A stretch of 15,882 nucleotides of DNA from Oehlia diaphana. Its lineage: Eukaryota > Glomeromycota > Glomeromycetes > Glomerales > Glomeraceae. The DNA lies in assembly GCA_003833135.1 (NCBI GenBank), contig QZLH01001619.1, positions 2,580-18,461 of the forward strand. Direction: 5' to 3'. Position 1 is the first letter of the stretch; every line of letters begins with the position of its first letter. Both the position numbers and the translations under genes were made by a program. The notes under the pieces are model-generated. The model did not search any database. It was not told where the DNA came from and worked only from the letters and a program-made list of their open reading frames with translations. This document shows positions 7,685-15,882 of the stretch, one piece after another.

Positions 7685-8109
7685 TTAAACAATCCTTAAT
7701 TATTAAAAATAATATGATATATAGAATATCACAAGACCCAAATACAAAACTGAAGATTATCTTATGGCTTTTCAATATTGCAAATAATGTAACGAAAAAT
7801 ATACAAATATATCTTATAGATGGTGTAAAAAATGTCAAATTAAAGATTTATTTAATTGGACAAGTGGAAATAAAAAAATCAATAATTTTATTCATGATCC
7901 ATTAGATTTTATATTTGAGTGAATACCATACAACCAGTTTAATAAGTAAGTAAAAATAAATTTTCTAAAGTATATTCAGCAAAATGGTTAGATGGCCCAT
8001 TATATTGGGGAATCATTTGGAACAACAAGAAATGTATCAGAGAATCAAATAAAGAAGTTGCTTTAAATGTTCATATAATTTACAAAATATTGATGAGTTT
8101 CTAAGCAAG
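7685..8109 (+). pseudogene. Kinase-like repeat unit 4, heavily decayed
   Basis: Recognisable pieces lie in several frames: ISQDPNTK, NEKYTN...YRWCKKCQIKDL, FNWTSGNKKINNFI, IFE-stop-IPYNQF (TGA at 7920-7922 replacing Trp), KFSKVYSAKWLDGPLYWG and KCIRESNKEVAL. Part of the segment between FIH and the FEWIP motif is missing. The expected LHNLQN is frameshifted. The unit ends with a donor GTACTT at 8110 and acceptor-like TTATTATAG at 8182, after which no further unit follows. Confidence 0.65.
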
Positions 8110-8260
8110 GTACTTACTCCTCTACAAATTAAATTCAAATTCTTTTATCACTATACTGTAATAATAATTTTTTTTATTATAGATTACTTTAAATTTACTA
8201 ATTAATGTAAATTTGCTATTTGAATTATTTTAATTTACTAGTTAAATTGCTAAACTAATC

Positions 8261-10158
8261 TTAAATTATATTATATGTATAATTAGATATTACTTCATTA
8301 ACAGGTTTCCATAAAATACGACGAAAACCAATTACTAAAATGACAAATCCTTTTAATTTATTAGGATTTGATTTAACTATTTTGATACGTTCATCAAATA
8401 TTCCTGAACTAGAATAATCAACAACTCTTCCCTTTGAAATTGTATTTATATATGATTCCAATTGATTTATACCACTATTTAATATTTCACCTATAGTTGT
8501 CTGATTTGTTTTTTTGTATTCTTTAGACCAATATGTATATGGCCTTTTTAATAAATCTTCTTCACTTTCCTTTTCAAGAATTTTATCCAAGTTTTCTAAT
8601 TCATTTGCACCATATTTAGCTTTCTGATTTTTTATTAAACCAACTAATGAAATATATTTTAATTCTAAGCTAATATAAATATCACCTGTTCCTTTTAAAA
8701 CAAAAATATCTGAATAACCAAAGCGACCTGATCCCTTTAACTTTTTGCCATCCATTACTAATGAAAGCTCTGGAATACGATATTTTAATGGTAGAAGACT
8801 TTCAACAATTGCCTGAAGCATTGATTCATTTGCTAAAGATAAAGACATTCTTGATCTAGTTAATAGAAATGTCTTTAAAATTTCAATAAAAGGTATAATA
8901 TTACCTACAACAAGATTTTCATATGCTGAAGCAATAAGAAGTGCATCATTAATAACCTGTCTATATATTAAATTATTTTCACTTTGTTCTAAAATTTGAC
9001 ACTGTTTTTTCCAGGATCTATCAGTATCATCAATATCATTATCACTTACTCTTTTCAGTTCTCTTGTTTGTCTATCATGAAGAATAATTTTTTCATTCCA
9101 TTTTTCATTAAAAATAGATTCTAATATTTTACCTGAACAATATTCTTTACTTTTAACATCATTATATGTATAACAATTACAAAATATTAAACGAATATCT
9201 TTTTCAAATTCTTTTAAACTTGTGTATTGATTATTTAATAATTTTGAATTTATAGTAAATAGGTCCATTGGATATTCTATAACCTTATTTTTAACATTCT
9301 TTTCAGTACATTTATAAAATAAATTAGCATAAGATTCATTTTCAAGTTCATGAAATATATCATAACAGAAGTTATTAATAAATGTTATGTTCTTTTTAGA
9401 TAAATCTAATTGTGAAGTTTCAGAAATATTTTTAATAGATCTTTTGCCTGTTTTTTTTGAAAGCAAAGTTATATCTGGTTGTAATGTAATAGAAGTAAAA
9501 GTATTTTCTTTTGATTGTAAAGTTTCAGAAAATTTAATTGGCTTTTTTGGAAGAGGTGTAACAGTAGTAAAAGTATTTTCCTTTTCATATTCTTTGATAA
9601 TTTTCTGACTTTTTTCATATTCTTTAATAACTTCTTGCCAAAATATTTGCAAATCTTTTTTACGTTGTGAATGCTCTATATTTAATACCTATTATAAGAA
9701 AGCAGATTGTTAATGTATGCTAAATTTTTATTTAGTAGTAAAGAAGGTACATAGCCAGCTCCTCCTCCAGAACTAGCAGACTTTACTAACAACAAAGTAG
9801 GGCGCCTGGAATGAGAGCCTGGAGTGGTTACCAAGCGAACGAGACCAGTAATTCTCAAAAAGTGACCACGGTGAGTATTAAGGAGTTACCCATCTTTGCA
9901 AAATAAAAATAAACATACCTTTTTCTTTAATTCAGCAAAAGTATTTGGATCCATTAATTTTTTTGCATTATCCAAAAAGCGATTAGTCCAAGCAATATTA
10001 AAGTTTTGCCACTTTTCTAATGGAAAATTAGTTAATTGAGACAATGAAGCAATAATAGTATTTCGGTTAAGTTTCAAAAATCCATGGTAAGACAAATTTT
10101 TTAAATTTCTTGATTTATTTAAATAAGAAATAAGTTCTTCAAATCCAATATAATTCAT
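8261..10158 (-). CDS. Bromodomain plus PD-(D/E)XK nuclease-like fusion protein (two exons)
   Basis: Exon 1 (10158-9919) and exon 2 (9688-8261) join in phase 0 to give about 555 aa. Residues 1-80 are an unassigned helical-looking region (SQLTNFPLEKWQNF). Residues 115-175 are a low-complexity linker with a repeated KENTFT(T/S)(V/I)T motif. Residues 182-280 form a bromodomain: YPMDLFTI, the EFEKDIRLIFCNCYTYN core with the acetyl-lysine-binding Asn at about residue 256, then LESIFNEKW. The usual WPF shelf is reduced to ANLF. The C-terminal half has PD-(D/E)XK features: a conserved Glu (about 376) in AIVESLLP, Asp 407 in GYSDIFV, the ELK triad Glu 422/Lys 424, and a QLESY motif (Gln 489, Tyr 493). 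No stop or frameshift interrupts it. I infer a chromatin reader tethered to a nuclease-like fold, probably nuclear. Catalytic activity is unproven, and the reading of exon 1 depends on the intron call. Confidence 0.75.
9689..9918 (-). other. 230-nt intron of the bromodomain gene, carrying a GC-rich island
   Basis: On the minus strand, AAAAAG is followed by the donor GTATGT at 9918, and the acceptor TTATAATAG ends at 9689. The join gives ELKKK then VLNIEHSQRKKD in one frame. Only the outer 25 and 55 bases look like ordinary AT-rich intron. The middle, about 9742-9893, is much richer in G and C. Without that island the intron would be about 75-80 nt, the size of the other introns here. Confidence 0.7.
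9742..9893. repeat. Unidentified GC-rich island inside an intron
   Basis: About 150 bases running from GGTACATAGCCAGCTCC to AGGAGTTACCCATC are close to half G+C, while both flanks are AT-rich. There are no long inverted ends and no obvious target duplication. No good tRNA-type A and B boxes were found, although GTGGTTACCAAGCG and GGTCTCGTTCGC are weakly B-box-like. It may be a dispersed retroposon or a captured RNA fragment. Confidence 0.45.
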
Positions 10159-11108
10159 GATTAGTTTGTTAATTCAAAAAAAATATATAGAAAATGTTAA
10201 TATGGAATTTATGAAAAGTAAAAGTTAGAAAGAAAATTAGACATCTTAAATATACAAAAAAAATATATGACTTGAACTGATACATTATTGCAAATTTAAT
10301 TGTCAATTTGACTTTTTATTACAAAATGATGTAATAATGGGTCAAACTGACAAAAGCTTATTCATTTTGTAATATTTATATTGTGTATGTTTTATTGTAA
10401 TACTTATTTTTTAATTAATTATCAATATGAATATGAGTCACATTGACATAAATTAATAAAATTGTAATTTTTTCCAAATATGGCTTACATTAAATATGAT
10501 TAATAATAAATGAATCATGTGACTCATAAGTCATTAAATTTACATATAATGATGCATATGTCTTCATTAATCTTACTCATTATTACAACTTAGCAAATAA
10601 ATTACACATAAAGTCTAATTTAGTATCATAATAAAACATATAGCATAATATCAAATAAATTGTTAGTAATTTTATGAAATAACATAACATTTAAATTTTA
10701 TATTACATATGTTGGATAGCGAAATTAATTTGATAGAAAATTTGAGATGCGATCTTTGAGAGTCATGTGAAAAATGAATCACAAAATGAGATAATTTTGG
10801 TAATTTTGACCAATTACTGATGCATATCAACTGATATATATCTAAAAAAGCTTGCAAAATATTTTAAAATTATTATGTATTAATAGAATTATTAATAGTT
10901 ACAAAGCATAACAAAATTATTACGTCAAATAATGTAAAATCTTGTCAGGATTGTGAGTGTCAGAAAGAAAGAAGTTTTATATGATTAATAATTAAATAAA
11001 AGACTAAAAAAGTAAAATAATAACACAATTATGTTTCATAAATTTAATTATTCAATTATATTAGTATAAGAAAGTTTTTAAAAATGAATATTTTGAGACT
11101 GAATTATT
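10159..11108. other. Intergenic region between the bromodomain gene and the MULE element
   Basis: It contains the 5' flank of the minus-strand bromodomain gene, including a TATATATTT tract on that strand about 25-30 bases before its ATG, and the hairpin at 10302-10351. No coding region is supported. The minus-strand frame at 10672-10857 has no recognisable features. Confidence 0.5.
10302..10351. repeat. 50-bp imperfect hairpin upstream of the bromodomain gene
   Basis: The arm GTCAATTTGAC...TTATTAC and the arm GTAATAA...GTCAAACTGAC pair at about 17 of 21 positions around an 8-base loop (AAAATGAT). It lies about 145-195 bases upstream of the start codon on the minus strand. It may be a foldback element relic or a binding site with dyad symmetry. 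Confidence 0.55.
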
Positions 11109-11117
11109 GTTTTAATT

Positions 11118-11385
11118 GGTTACAGTACGATTTTCTGAATGCCTTTTTCCTGAATATATCTTTTCCCGAAGTCATTTGCCTGAATGCCAATTTTTCGAAC
11201 TAAACATTTTCCTGAAATATACAATTTCCCGAATCCTTATTTCCCGAATTCCATTTCCTGAAGTCTAATTTCCCAAATCCTAAATCCCAATATCCTGAAT
11301 CCCAATATCCCGAATTCAAATATCCTTAATTCTAATATTCCGAATTCTAATATTCCGAATGGACAATTTCTTGAATTATATAATA
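11118..11385 (+). repeat. Left terminal inverted repeat of the MULE, array of CCCGAAT-like units
   Basis: About sixteen imperfect 14-20 base units, each containing a form of TTCC(C/T)GAAT, make up this end. The units shift from TTTTCCTGAATGCC-like near the tip to AATATTCCGAATTC-like toward the inside. The same gradient occurs in reverse in the right end, and the inner limit (CCGAATGGACA..TT..TGAAT) also matches. Confidence 0.8.
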
Positions 11386-11813
11386 AACTATATTTTCGTA
11401 TGATTTATAAATAAAATATATAATAAATTTAAAAAATAAAAGAACTATTGATAACTATAAGTTTTATTATCCAAATATACAGTATTTATAAGCAGATAAA
11501 TATTAACAATTGTATAAATTTTTTAAAGTACTATTTATAAATGAATTTATTGAAATTTATTAATATAATTCTACTTTTTGTAATATTAAACTAACTGTAT
11601 GTTACTAAACATTAATTTCGCATTATGCATAGAAAAATTACTAAATGAACACTTTATCTATATAAAAATACCAAATTTTACACTAATTATTACTTTTACA
11701 TATTATGAATAATTATCTAGTATAGTTAAAATTTCACACATCAATTTGCAATAGAAAGCATTAAAAATATCTATCATGGTTACTAAAATATGGTTTTAAA
11801 AATCAGTGAGCAA
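11386..11813. other. AT-rich interior of the MULE, 3' of the transposase gene
   Basis: Between the left inverted repeat and the transposase stop codon there is only AT-rich DNA without a coding signal. It presumably holds the 3' untranslated part of the transposase gene. Confidence 0.4.
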
Positions 11814-13703
11814 TTAGAGAGAAATATTATGCAAAATTCCTCTCAAATAATCGATAAGTGTGTAATCATTCCTATTATTAAAAACTGTTAAAATTCGATT
11901 TTCACAATCTATTAGATGCTTGCGTTTGTATGGTAAGGGCTCTCCATGAAGAATACTTTCTGCTAGCAAATGAGTTTGATGTTGCTCTTTGCGCATCTCT
12001 GCTATAATTGTATAAACGCCAACATGTTGTTTTCCAATCAAAGCATTCCACCGATGATGCCAGCCCTCAACTATATTTTGTGTTCTAGGATAATTATTTT
12101 CAATAAGATCATATACAGACCAAAGGTTAGGTGGGAATGGTGGTGGACTTCTTTGTTCAGATTAGGGATGGCAACGGTCACAGTTATTAACCGGTTATGA
12201 CCAGTTATAACCGTGACCGATATTGGTTGGTCAAAGGCTTCTGACTGACCATTTAACTAACCAGTTTGACCAACCGTTTGACCAACCGCTTAACCGACCG
12301 CTTAACCGACCGTTTAACCGACCGTTAACTGACCATTTAATCATTTAACACTTTTTTTATGAATTTAATCAATAAAAAAAGTTGTTATAATATTTCTTTA
12401 GTGGATTTAATCAAAAAAACACTTTAACGTTTTTTCTTAATTAAATTCATTAAAAAAATGGTTAAATGGTCAGTTAACCGGTCAGTCAAACAGTTGGTTA
12501 AACGGTTAGAAAAACGGTCAGACAAAACGGTCAGTCAGTCAAAGGCCCTTAACCGGTTATGACTGACCGATAACTGACCATGACCGACCGTTGCCATCCC
12601 TAGTTCAGATCCATTTCTAAAAATACGCCTTCTACCACAAATATAATTATTCTCAAAATATTGTACAACTTCTTGTGTGTTTAGAGGCATTAATAGTTTA
12701 ATTTGATCAAAAGCACCTGGGATCTCAGAAGATGGCAAAAAAGCCAGAGCAGTTAGATGACGCAATTTAATGCTAAAGTCTTTATCACTACCATATTCAA
12801 CTGCCAATCCTGAAGCTTGTATCTTTCTCCAAAGATTTTGACACAGGTGAAAAAAACAACATTTATGGAAAGACTCTGAAAAATGATTTTGAGTAGCCTT
12901 TATAGCTGCCTGCTCAAAATCAGTAAGTATTAGAGATGGATTTAAAATCAAATCAACTTCTTCTCCTAAATCAATCAATTCTTGAAATAATTGATTATAA
13001 CACTCTTCTGATTTCCCTGTCATTAAAGCATATACCATAGGTAAAACACGTGCATTACTTTTTCCACCAACTAATGCATGTATAGTGTACATTTGCAAAA
13101 ACAGAGTGGGTACTGTTTTAAAAGTACCATTCATAATCCAATAATTAGCATCTTGTAGATATTGGAGACTAGATTTAGCACAAAAAATCATTATTCTTTC
13201 TTCACCTAATTCAATATCCCTTGCTAGGAATTCCTCACCATTGATAGTTCTACGTAACTCTATGGGAACATTAATTTCATTCAATGATTGTGGCTGTGAG
13301 GGTCCATTTTTATTTCGGATACATGAAATCTGTTTCCCCAAAGCTTGTTTATTTGGCATATAAGAGTATGAATTTGATTCATATTGATTACAGCATCTTG
13401 GATTATCCATGCAGGTTGATCATATGTATTGGATGCAACTTCCTTTATTATATCAAGTGTTTTGACTATATCAACTCTGTTAGCTTCAGGTGCATGACTA
13501 TGTTCTTTAGTACTTATCAATATGTGTTCCTCACCTTCTAAGTCAGTTATGGCTCTTTCACTGCAGCCATACTTTTTTCTGAACTCACAAGACCAATAAT
13601 ATCTTTGGTTTATATTTTTTTCTTTTGTATACAAATATCCATATACATTGATTTTTGGATTACCTCATGTGGATTTGACTATTTCACATACTACATGGTT
13701 CAT
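11814..13703 (-). pseudogene. FLYWCH zinc finger / MULE transposase, inactivated
   Basis: The likely original start is the ATG at 13703, giving MNHVVCEIVKS. A TGA at 13667-13665 sits where CGA (Arg) would fit. Then comes a FLYWCH finger (YGYLYTKEK, YYWSCEFRKKYGCSERAIT, then HSHAPEANR). A frameshift in the overlap 13410-13340 leads to the MULE domain frame. There, NYWIMNGTFKTVP shows Asn (13131-13129) where the first catalytic Asp is normally found. ILTDFEQAAIKA keeps the second Asp, CFFHLCQNLWRK is the conserved Cys/His segment, and the frame reads to RNGSE. The hAT MITE (12163-12602) splits the gene there. Beyond it, QRSPPPFPPNLWSVYD, then IVEGWHHRWN with the third acidic residue (Glu), continue to TAA at 11814. 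It is broken by at least four changes. Confidence 0.85.
12155..12610. mobile_element. Foldback hAT MITE (440 bp) with 8-bp target duplication GTTCAGAT
   Basis: The element occupies 12163-12602. Its ends TAGGGATGGCAACGGTC and GACC.ACCGTTGCCATCCCTA are inverted copies, and GTTCAGAT flanks it at 12155-12162 and 12603-12610. The flanking copy fits the nTnnnnAn preference known for hAT insertions. The two halves stay complementary almost to the centre (for example TTAACTGACCATTTAA.CATTT and ATGAATTTAAT), so the single strand would fold into a hairpin of about 200 bp. Many AACCGACCG and TAACCGG units repeat inside. It has no coding capacity. Removing it with one duplication copy restores the reading frame of the surrounding transposase gene, which proves the insertion. 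Confidence 0.92.
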
Positions 13704-14194
13704 TTTGATTTATATAAATGTAAAGAAAAAACAAGAGTTGAATGAAAAACAGTAATAAAATTGCAGAATTTGACTAATTTCTACCATTTTATATAAAACA
13801 ATTGAATATGAATTTTATTTGTCATAATTATGTAATTTTGGAAGTGGCTTTTTCAAGCATCCCTTGCCTGTACAAGTATTACGATCAATTGAAGTAAATA
13901 TGAAGTAAACATAAGGCAATATGCAATCAATTAGGAAATATTGCATTTGTAGCTAATAAAATTTTTCTCCAACCCACTGAGTTTAAGTGTTTGATAATAT
14001 TTTCCTAAACATCAAGTAAATATAATTAATTTGCATTTTAATTAGGAGAAAATTTGTTTTAAAACAAGTTAGTTTATTACATATTATATTTATATACATT
14101 ATATATAATTTATTGATTAGTATACTAAATAAAATAAAGGTTGAGTTTATGAATTAATAATTCTAATTTATGAATGTAAAATTATACAAAATAA
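13704..14194. other. MULE 5' flank of the transposase gene
   Basis: AT-rich DNA between the transposase start and the right inverted repeat. It should contain the transposase promoter, but no convincing TATA box or other site could be chosen among the many AT-rich options. No gene is visible. Confidence 0.4.
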
Positions 14195-14448
14195 TATTAA
14201 ATTCAGTAAAATGTCCATTCAGAATATCAGGGTTCATGATATTGGAATTTGGGATAAAAGAATTCAGGATAAAAGAATTTGGGAAATTGGATGTTTCATA
14301 TAATTCCAGAAATTGAGATTCGGGAAATTGGCATTTGGTAAAATGGAGTTTCACGAAATGATCAATTACTGGAAATAGGCATTCAGAAAATTGGATTCGT
14401 GAAAAGGTATATTCAGGAAAATGGTATTCAGGAAATGGTCTGATAAGG
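14195..14448 (-). repeat. Right terminal inverted repeat of the MULE
   Basis: On the minus strand this reads as a series of TTTCC(T/C)GAAT-type units starting CCTTATCAGACCATTTCCTG. It mirrors the left end, including the same unit order and the inner GAATGGACA segment. The two ends have diverged by point changes and small indels, which suggests the copy is not very young. Confidence 0.8.
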
Positions 14449-14581
14449 GTTTTAATTACGGCTAATAATAAAATATTTTCTTAGTTAAAGAATTAATAAT
14501 ACTCTTTATTTTTGATGTGTTTATCATTGATTAGCTTTAGATTGGTCCATGTAATTCCATATGGATATATTCAGAGATACA

Positions 14582-15034
14582 CAGTGAAATTCAATAAACC
14601 GGAACTGTCAGTTCCACTAAAAATATCTGGTTTATCGAGATATCCGGTTTAGTAAAAAAATTTTGATATTGAAATCTATTATACTGAATTTTTAAAAAAT
14701 TTTCATGCTAATAAAACTAATATATACTATAATTTAATTTTTTCATCTTAGTTTTAAGTCATAGAGATCATGAAAATAAATATAAATATTTTAATTGAAT
14801 ATATAAGTAATACATAACTTCAGCCGGAATTAAGATTATTATAATTCCGGCCAAAATTAAGATTTACCGCATCACATTACTTAAATTTTATTGGTTCATT
14901 TTACTATAGCTGGCTTTTACTAGTAAACTCCAGTATATTGAACCTATTTTAATATACGTGATTTGGTTCCAGCAAAAAGTCTAGTTTAGGCCCAAATCCG
15001 GTTTATCAATGATCCGGTTTATCAAATTTCACTG
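14582..15034. mobile_element. Inverted-repeat element (453 bp), pogo/Tigger-like ends
   Basis: CAGTGAAATTCAATAAACCGG (from 14582) and its inverted partner ending CCGGTTTATCAAATTTCACTG (15034) share about 20 of 22 positions. The motif ATAAACCGGA is repeated inside each end (near 14630-14650 and 15000). The interior holds a perfect 10-bp palindrome, GCCGGAATTA / TAATTCCGGC (14823-14832 and 14842-14851). CAGTG ends are common in pogo/Tigger-type Tc1-mariner elements, but the expected TA duplication is not directly adjacent, so the superfamily is uncertain. No coding capacity. Confidence 0.6.
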
Positions 15035-15232
15035 GAATTCCATACATTTCACACTGAAATACCATGTATTTGTTATAGACTCACAGGGTATTTACTGGAA
15101 CTATACAGATTCCATATTTTCACAACATTTGATGTGTTTTTCCATGTTGAACTTTAAGTGGAAAAAATTTCCCGAAGAAGTTTTCCTTATTATATTATTA
15201 CAAAATTTACTAATTTTTTTTTTTTATATTAG

Positions 15233-15511
15233 ATTAAAATAACTGTTGATAAATATGCTCATTTTCCAAATGTTTTACCAGTACTTGTAGAAAAAGAAAT
15301 ATTTGGTGAAATAGAATATTTTATTATGCACAAACATAATGAATCAGAACGTATATTTGCTTAAATTAATAAATATGAAGAAGATAATGGGTTGATATAT
15401 TTTAATAAATTTGGTGGTTTTCAGTTTATTGAAATTATTGGTATAAATAGATGCGTGGGATTTTTTAAAATTGAAAATTTATACTATAATTTAGACAGAG
15501 AAAGGATTTAA
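15233..15511 (+). pseudogene. Last exon of a decayed transposon-associated protein gene
   Basis: After a long T-tract and an ATATTAG acceptor (ending 15232), one frame reads ITVDKYAHFPNVLPVL, then FGEIEYFIMHKHNESERIFA. An in-frame TAA (15362-15364) interrupts it, and it continues KYEEDNGLIYFNKFGGFQFIEI, INRCVGFFKI, YYNLDRE to a stop at 15509-15511. The order (a tract for a reader of the form YYG-IE-F--HK, an LAY-I position where the stop now stands, then ..DRCVGF.KI) resembles C-terminal tails in proteins of fungal DNA transposons, similar in style to DUF4216. That assignment is from memory of the pattern and is weak. The upstream exons are not recognisable here. Confidence 0.45.
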
Positions 15512-15882
15512 CAATTTTGGTATTTTAAATTTTTTAGTATAATTTTTTTTTTACTTTATTATTTTATTAAATATATTATATTTCTACAGTATATTTGTGA
15601 AAAGCCACATTTATCATAGCCACATTTATCAAATAAGCTGATCATATATATTCCTCCTACATCTGATAATCCAGAAAGGAAAATTCACTTAACCAATTAG
15701 AATCAAACTAAACTCTTCTGAAGTTTTGCTAACATAATTAAAAAATAACTAGCAAGTAATTTTTTATCCAGTACCCATGGTTACATAATTGTGTGATCAG
15801 TATCATGAGTTATCTGATTGAAATCATACACATTACACATAAAATTAATCAAACAGTTATAATTTCAAATAATTAATTGACT
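15512..15882. other. AT-rich end of the window with a small tandem duplication
   Basis: AGCCACATTTATCA occurs twice in tandem with a 15-base period (15603-15616 and 15618-15631). No gene, element boundary or RNA gene is recognised to the end of the window. Confidence 0.5.

Larger units (their letters stand above)
11109..14457 (-). mobile_element. Complete MULE DNA transposon with 9-bp target duplication
   Basis: GTTTTAATT lies at 11109-11117 and again at 14449-14457, and everything between (11118-14448, 3331 bp) is bounded by long inverted repeats of about 255-265 bp (11118 to about 11385, and about 14195 to 14448). The outer parts match well: TTTTCTGAATGCC and TTTCCTGAATATATC on the left against ATTTCCTGAATACC and TTTCCTGAATATACC on the right, reading inward. 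A 9-bp duplication and long terminal inverted repeats are hallmarks of Mutator-like elements. The encoded FLYWCH/MULE transposase on the minus strand (13703-11814) agrees. The element is non-functional because that gene is broken, and it hosts a nested hAT MITE. Confidence 0.85.

Noticed and set aside
7605..7905. Frames on both strands over the intron and the start of unit 4
   Set aside because: They are out of frame with the recognised kinase-unit motifs and rich in Ile/Lys/Asn as expected of AT-rich DNA.
9387..9608. Plus-strand frame of 73 codons
   Set aside because: Shadow of the linker of the bromodomain protein on the other strand.
9652..9652. Start of the long minus-strand frame at a TTG near 9652
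   Set aside because: The frame stays open upstream to the splice acceptor at 9689 and joins in phase with an ATG-starting exon at 10158; the two-exon model is better.
12535..12600. C-terminal residues of the MULE-domain frame reading into the MITE (LGMATVGHGQ...)
   Set aside because: These residues are translated transposon end, not transposase; the true continuation is on the far side of the insertion.
13340..13410. A short intron to explain the frame change between the FLYWCH finger and the MULE domain
   Set aside because: The only GT...AG pair I tried (48 nt) keeps the wrong frame. A one-base indel explains the change more simply, and the gene has other damage.
13284..13541. Plus-strand frame of 85 codons
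   Set aside because: Antisense to the FLYWCH/MULE junction and without recognisable motif.
1..15882. CRISPR arrays, bacterial operons, ribosome binding sites or integrated virus genes
   Set aside because: No regular repeat-spacer pattern, no polycistronic gene layout and no viral protein motifs were seen; introns and transposons point to a eukaryotic fungus.

Overview
The window looks like nuclear DNA of an arbuscular mycorrhizal fungus of the Rhizophagus / Glomeraceae type. It is extremely AT-rich, with short AT-rich spliceosomal introns (GTATGT or GTATGA donors, TATAG acceptors). It carries degenerate copies of the expanded Glomeromycotina kinase family (motifs such as NFTNW.SGNEKID and IFEWIPYNQF) and dense small DNA transposons. 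The organism call is an inference from these motifs. No tRNA, rRNA, CRISPR array or viral gene was seen.

Layout. 1-1000: T-rich low-complexity DNA, then a polypyrimidine minisatellite of about 20 bp units. 1000-2070: intergenic, with a strong hairpin, a CAAA microsatellite and a 27-bp direct repeat. 2071-2782 (+): a secreted Thr/Cys-rich protein whose two halves lie in different frames, joined by a 46-nt intron or separated by a 1-base indel. 2783-5650: mostly gene-poor, with a possible kinase tail fragment, an unrecognised ORF and a 270-bp PIF/Harbinger-like MITE (5029-5298). 5758-5900: a 143-bp hAT-like MITE with an exact 8-bp target duplication and seven TTGGAAG motifs. 6025-8182 (+): four decayed tandem copies, about 510 bp apart, of a zinc-ribbon plus kinase N-lobe exon. 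One copy is interrupted by a GC-rich insert.

8261-10158 (-): the only long intact gene, two exons encoding about 555 aa. It joins a bromodomain to a C-terminal PD-(D/E)XK nuclease-like domain. Its 230-nt intron carries a GC-rich island of about 150 bp. 11118-14448: a whole 3.3-kb MULE DNA transposon with a 9-bp target duplication (GTTTTAATT), long inverted repeats built of CCCGAAT-like units, and a dead FLYWCH/MULE transposase gene on the minus strand. That gene is split by a 440-bp foldback hAT MITE carrying its own 8-bp duplication (GTTCAGAT). 14582-15034: a further inverted-repeat element (CAGTGAAATT ends). 15233-15511: the last exon of a decayed gene resembling transposon-associated proteins.

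The genes do not form a pathway. The window is a transposon-rich accessory region with one candidate secreted effector and one intact chromatin-reader/nuclease-like fusion gene. The fusion and the nested transposon history are its most informative contents.
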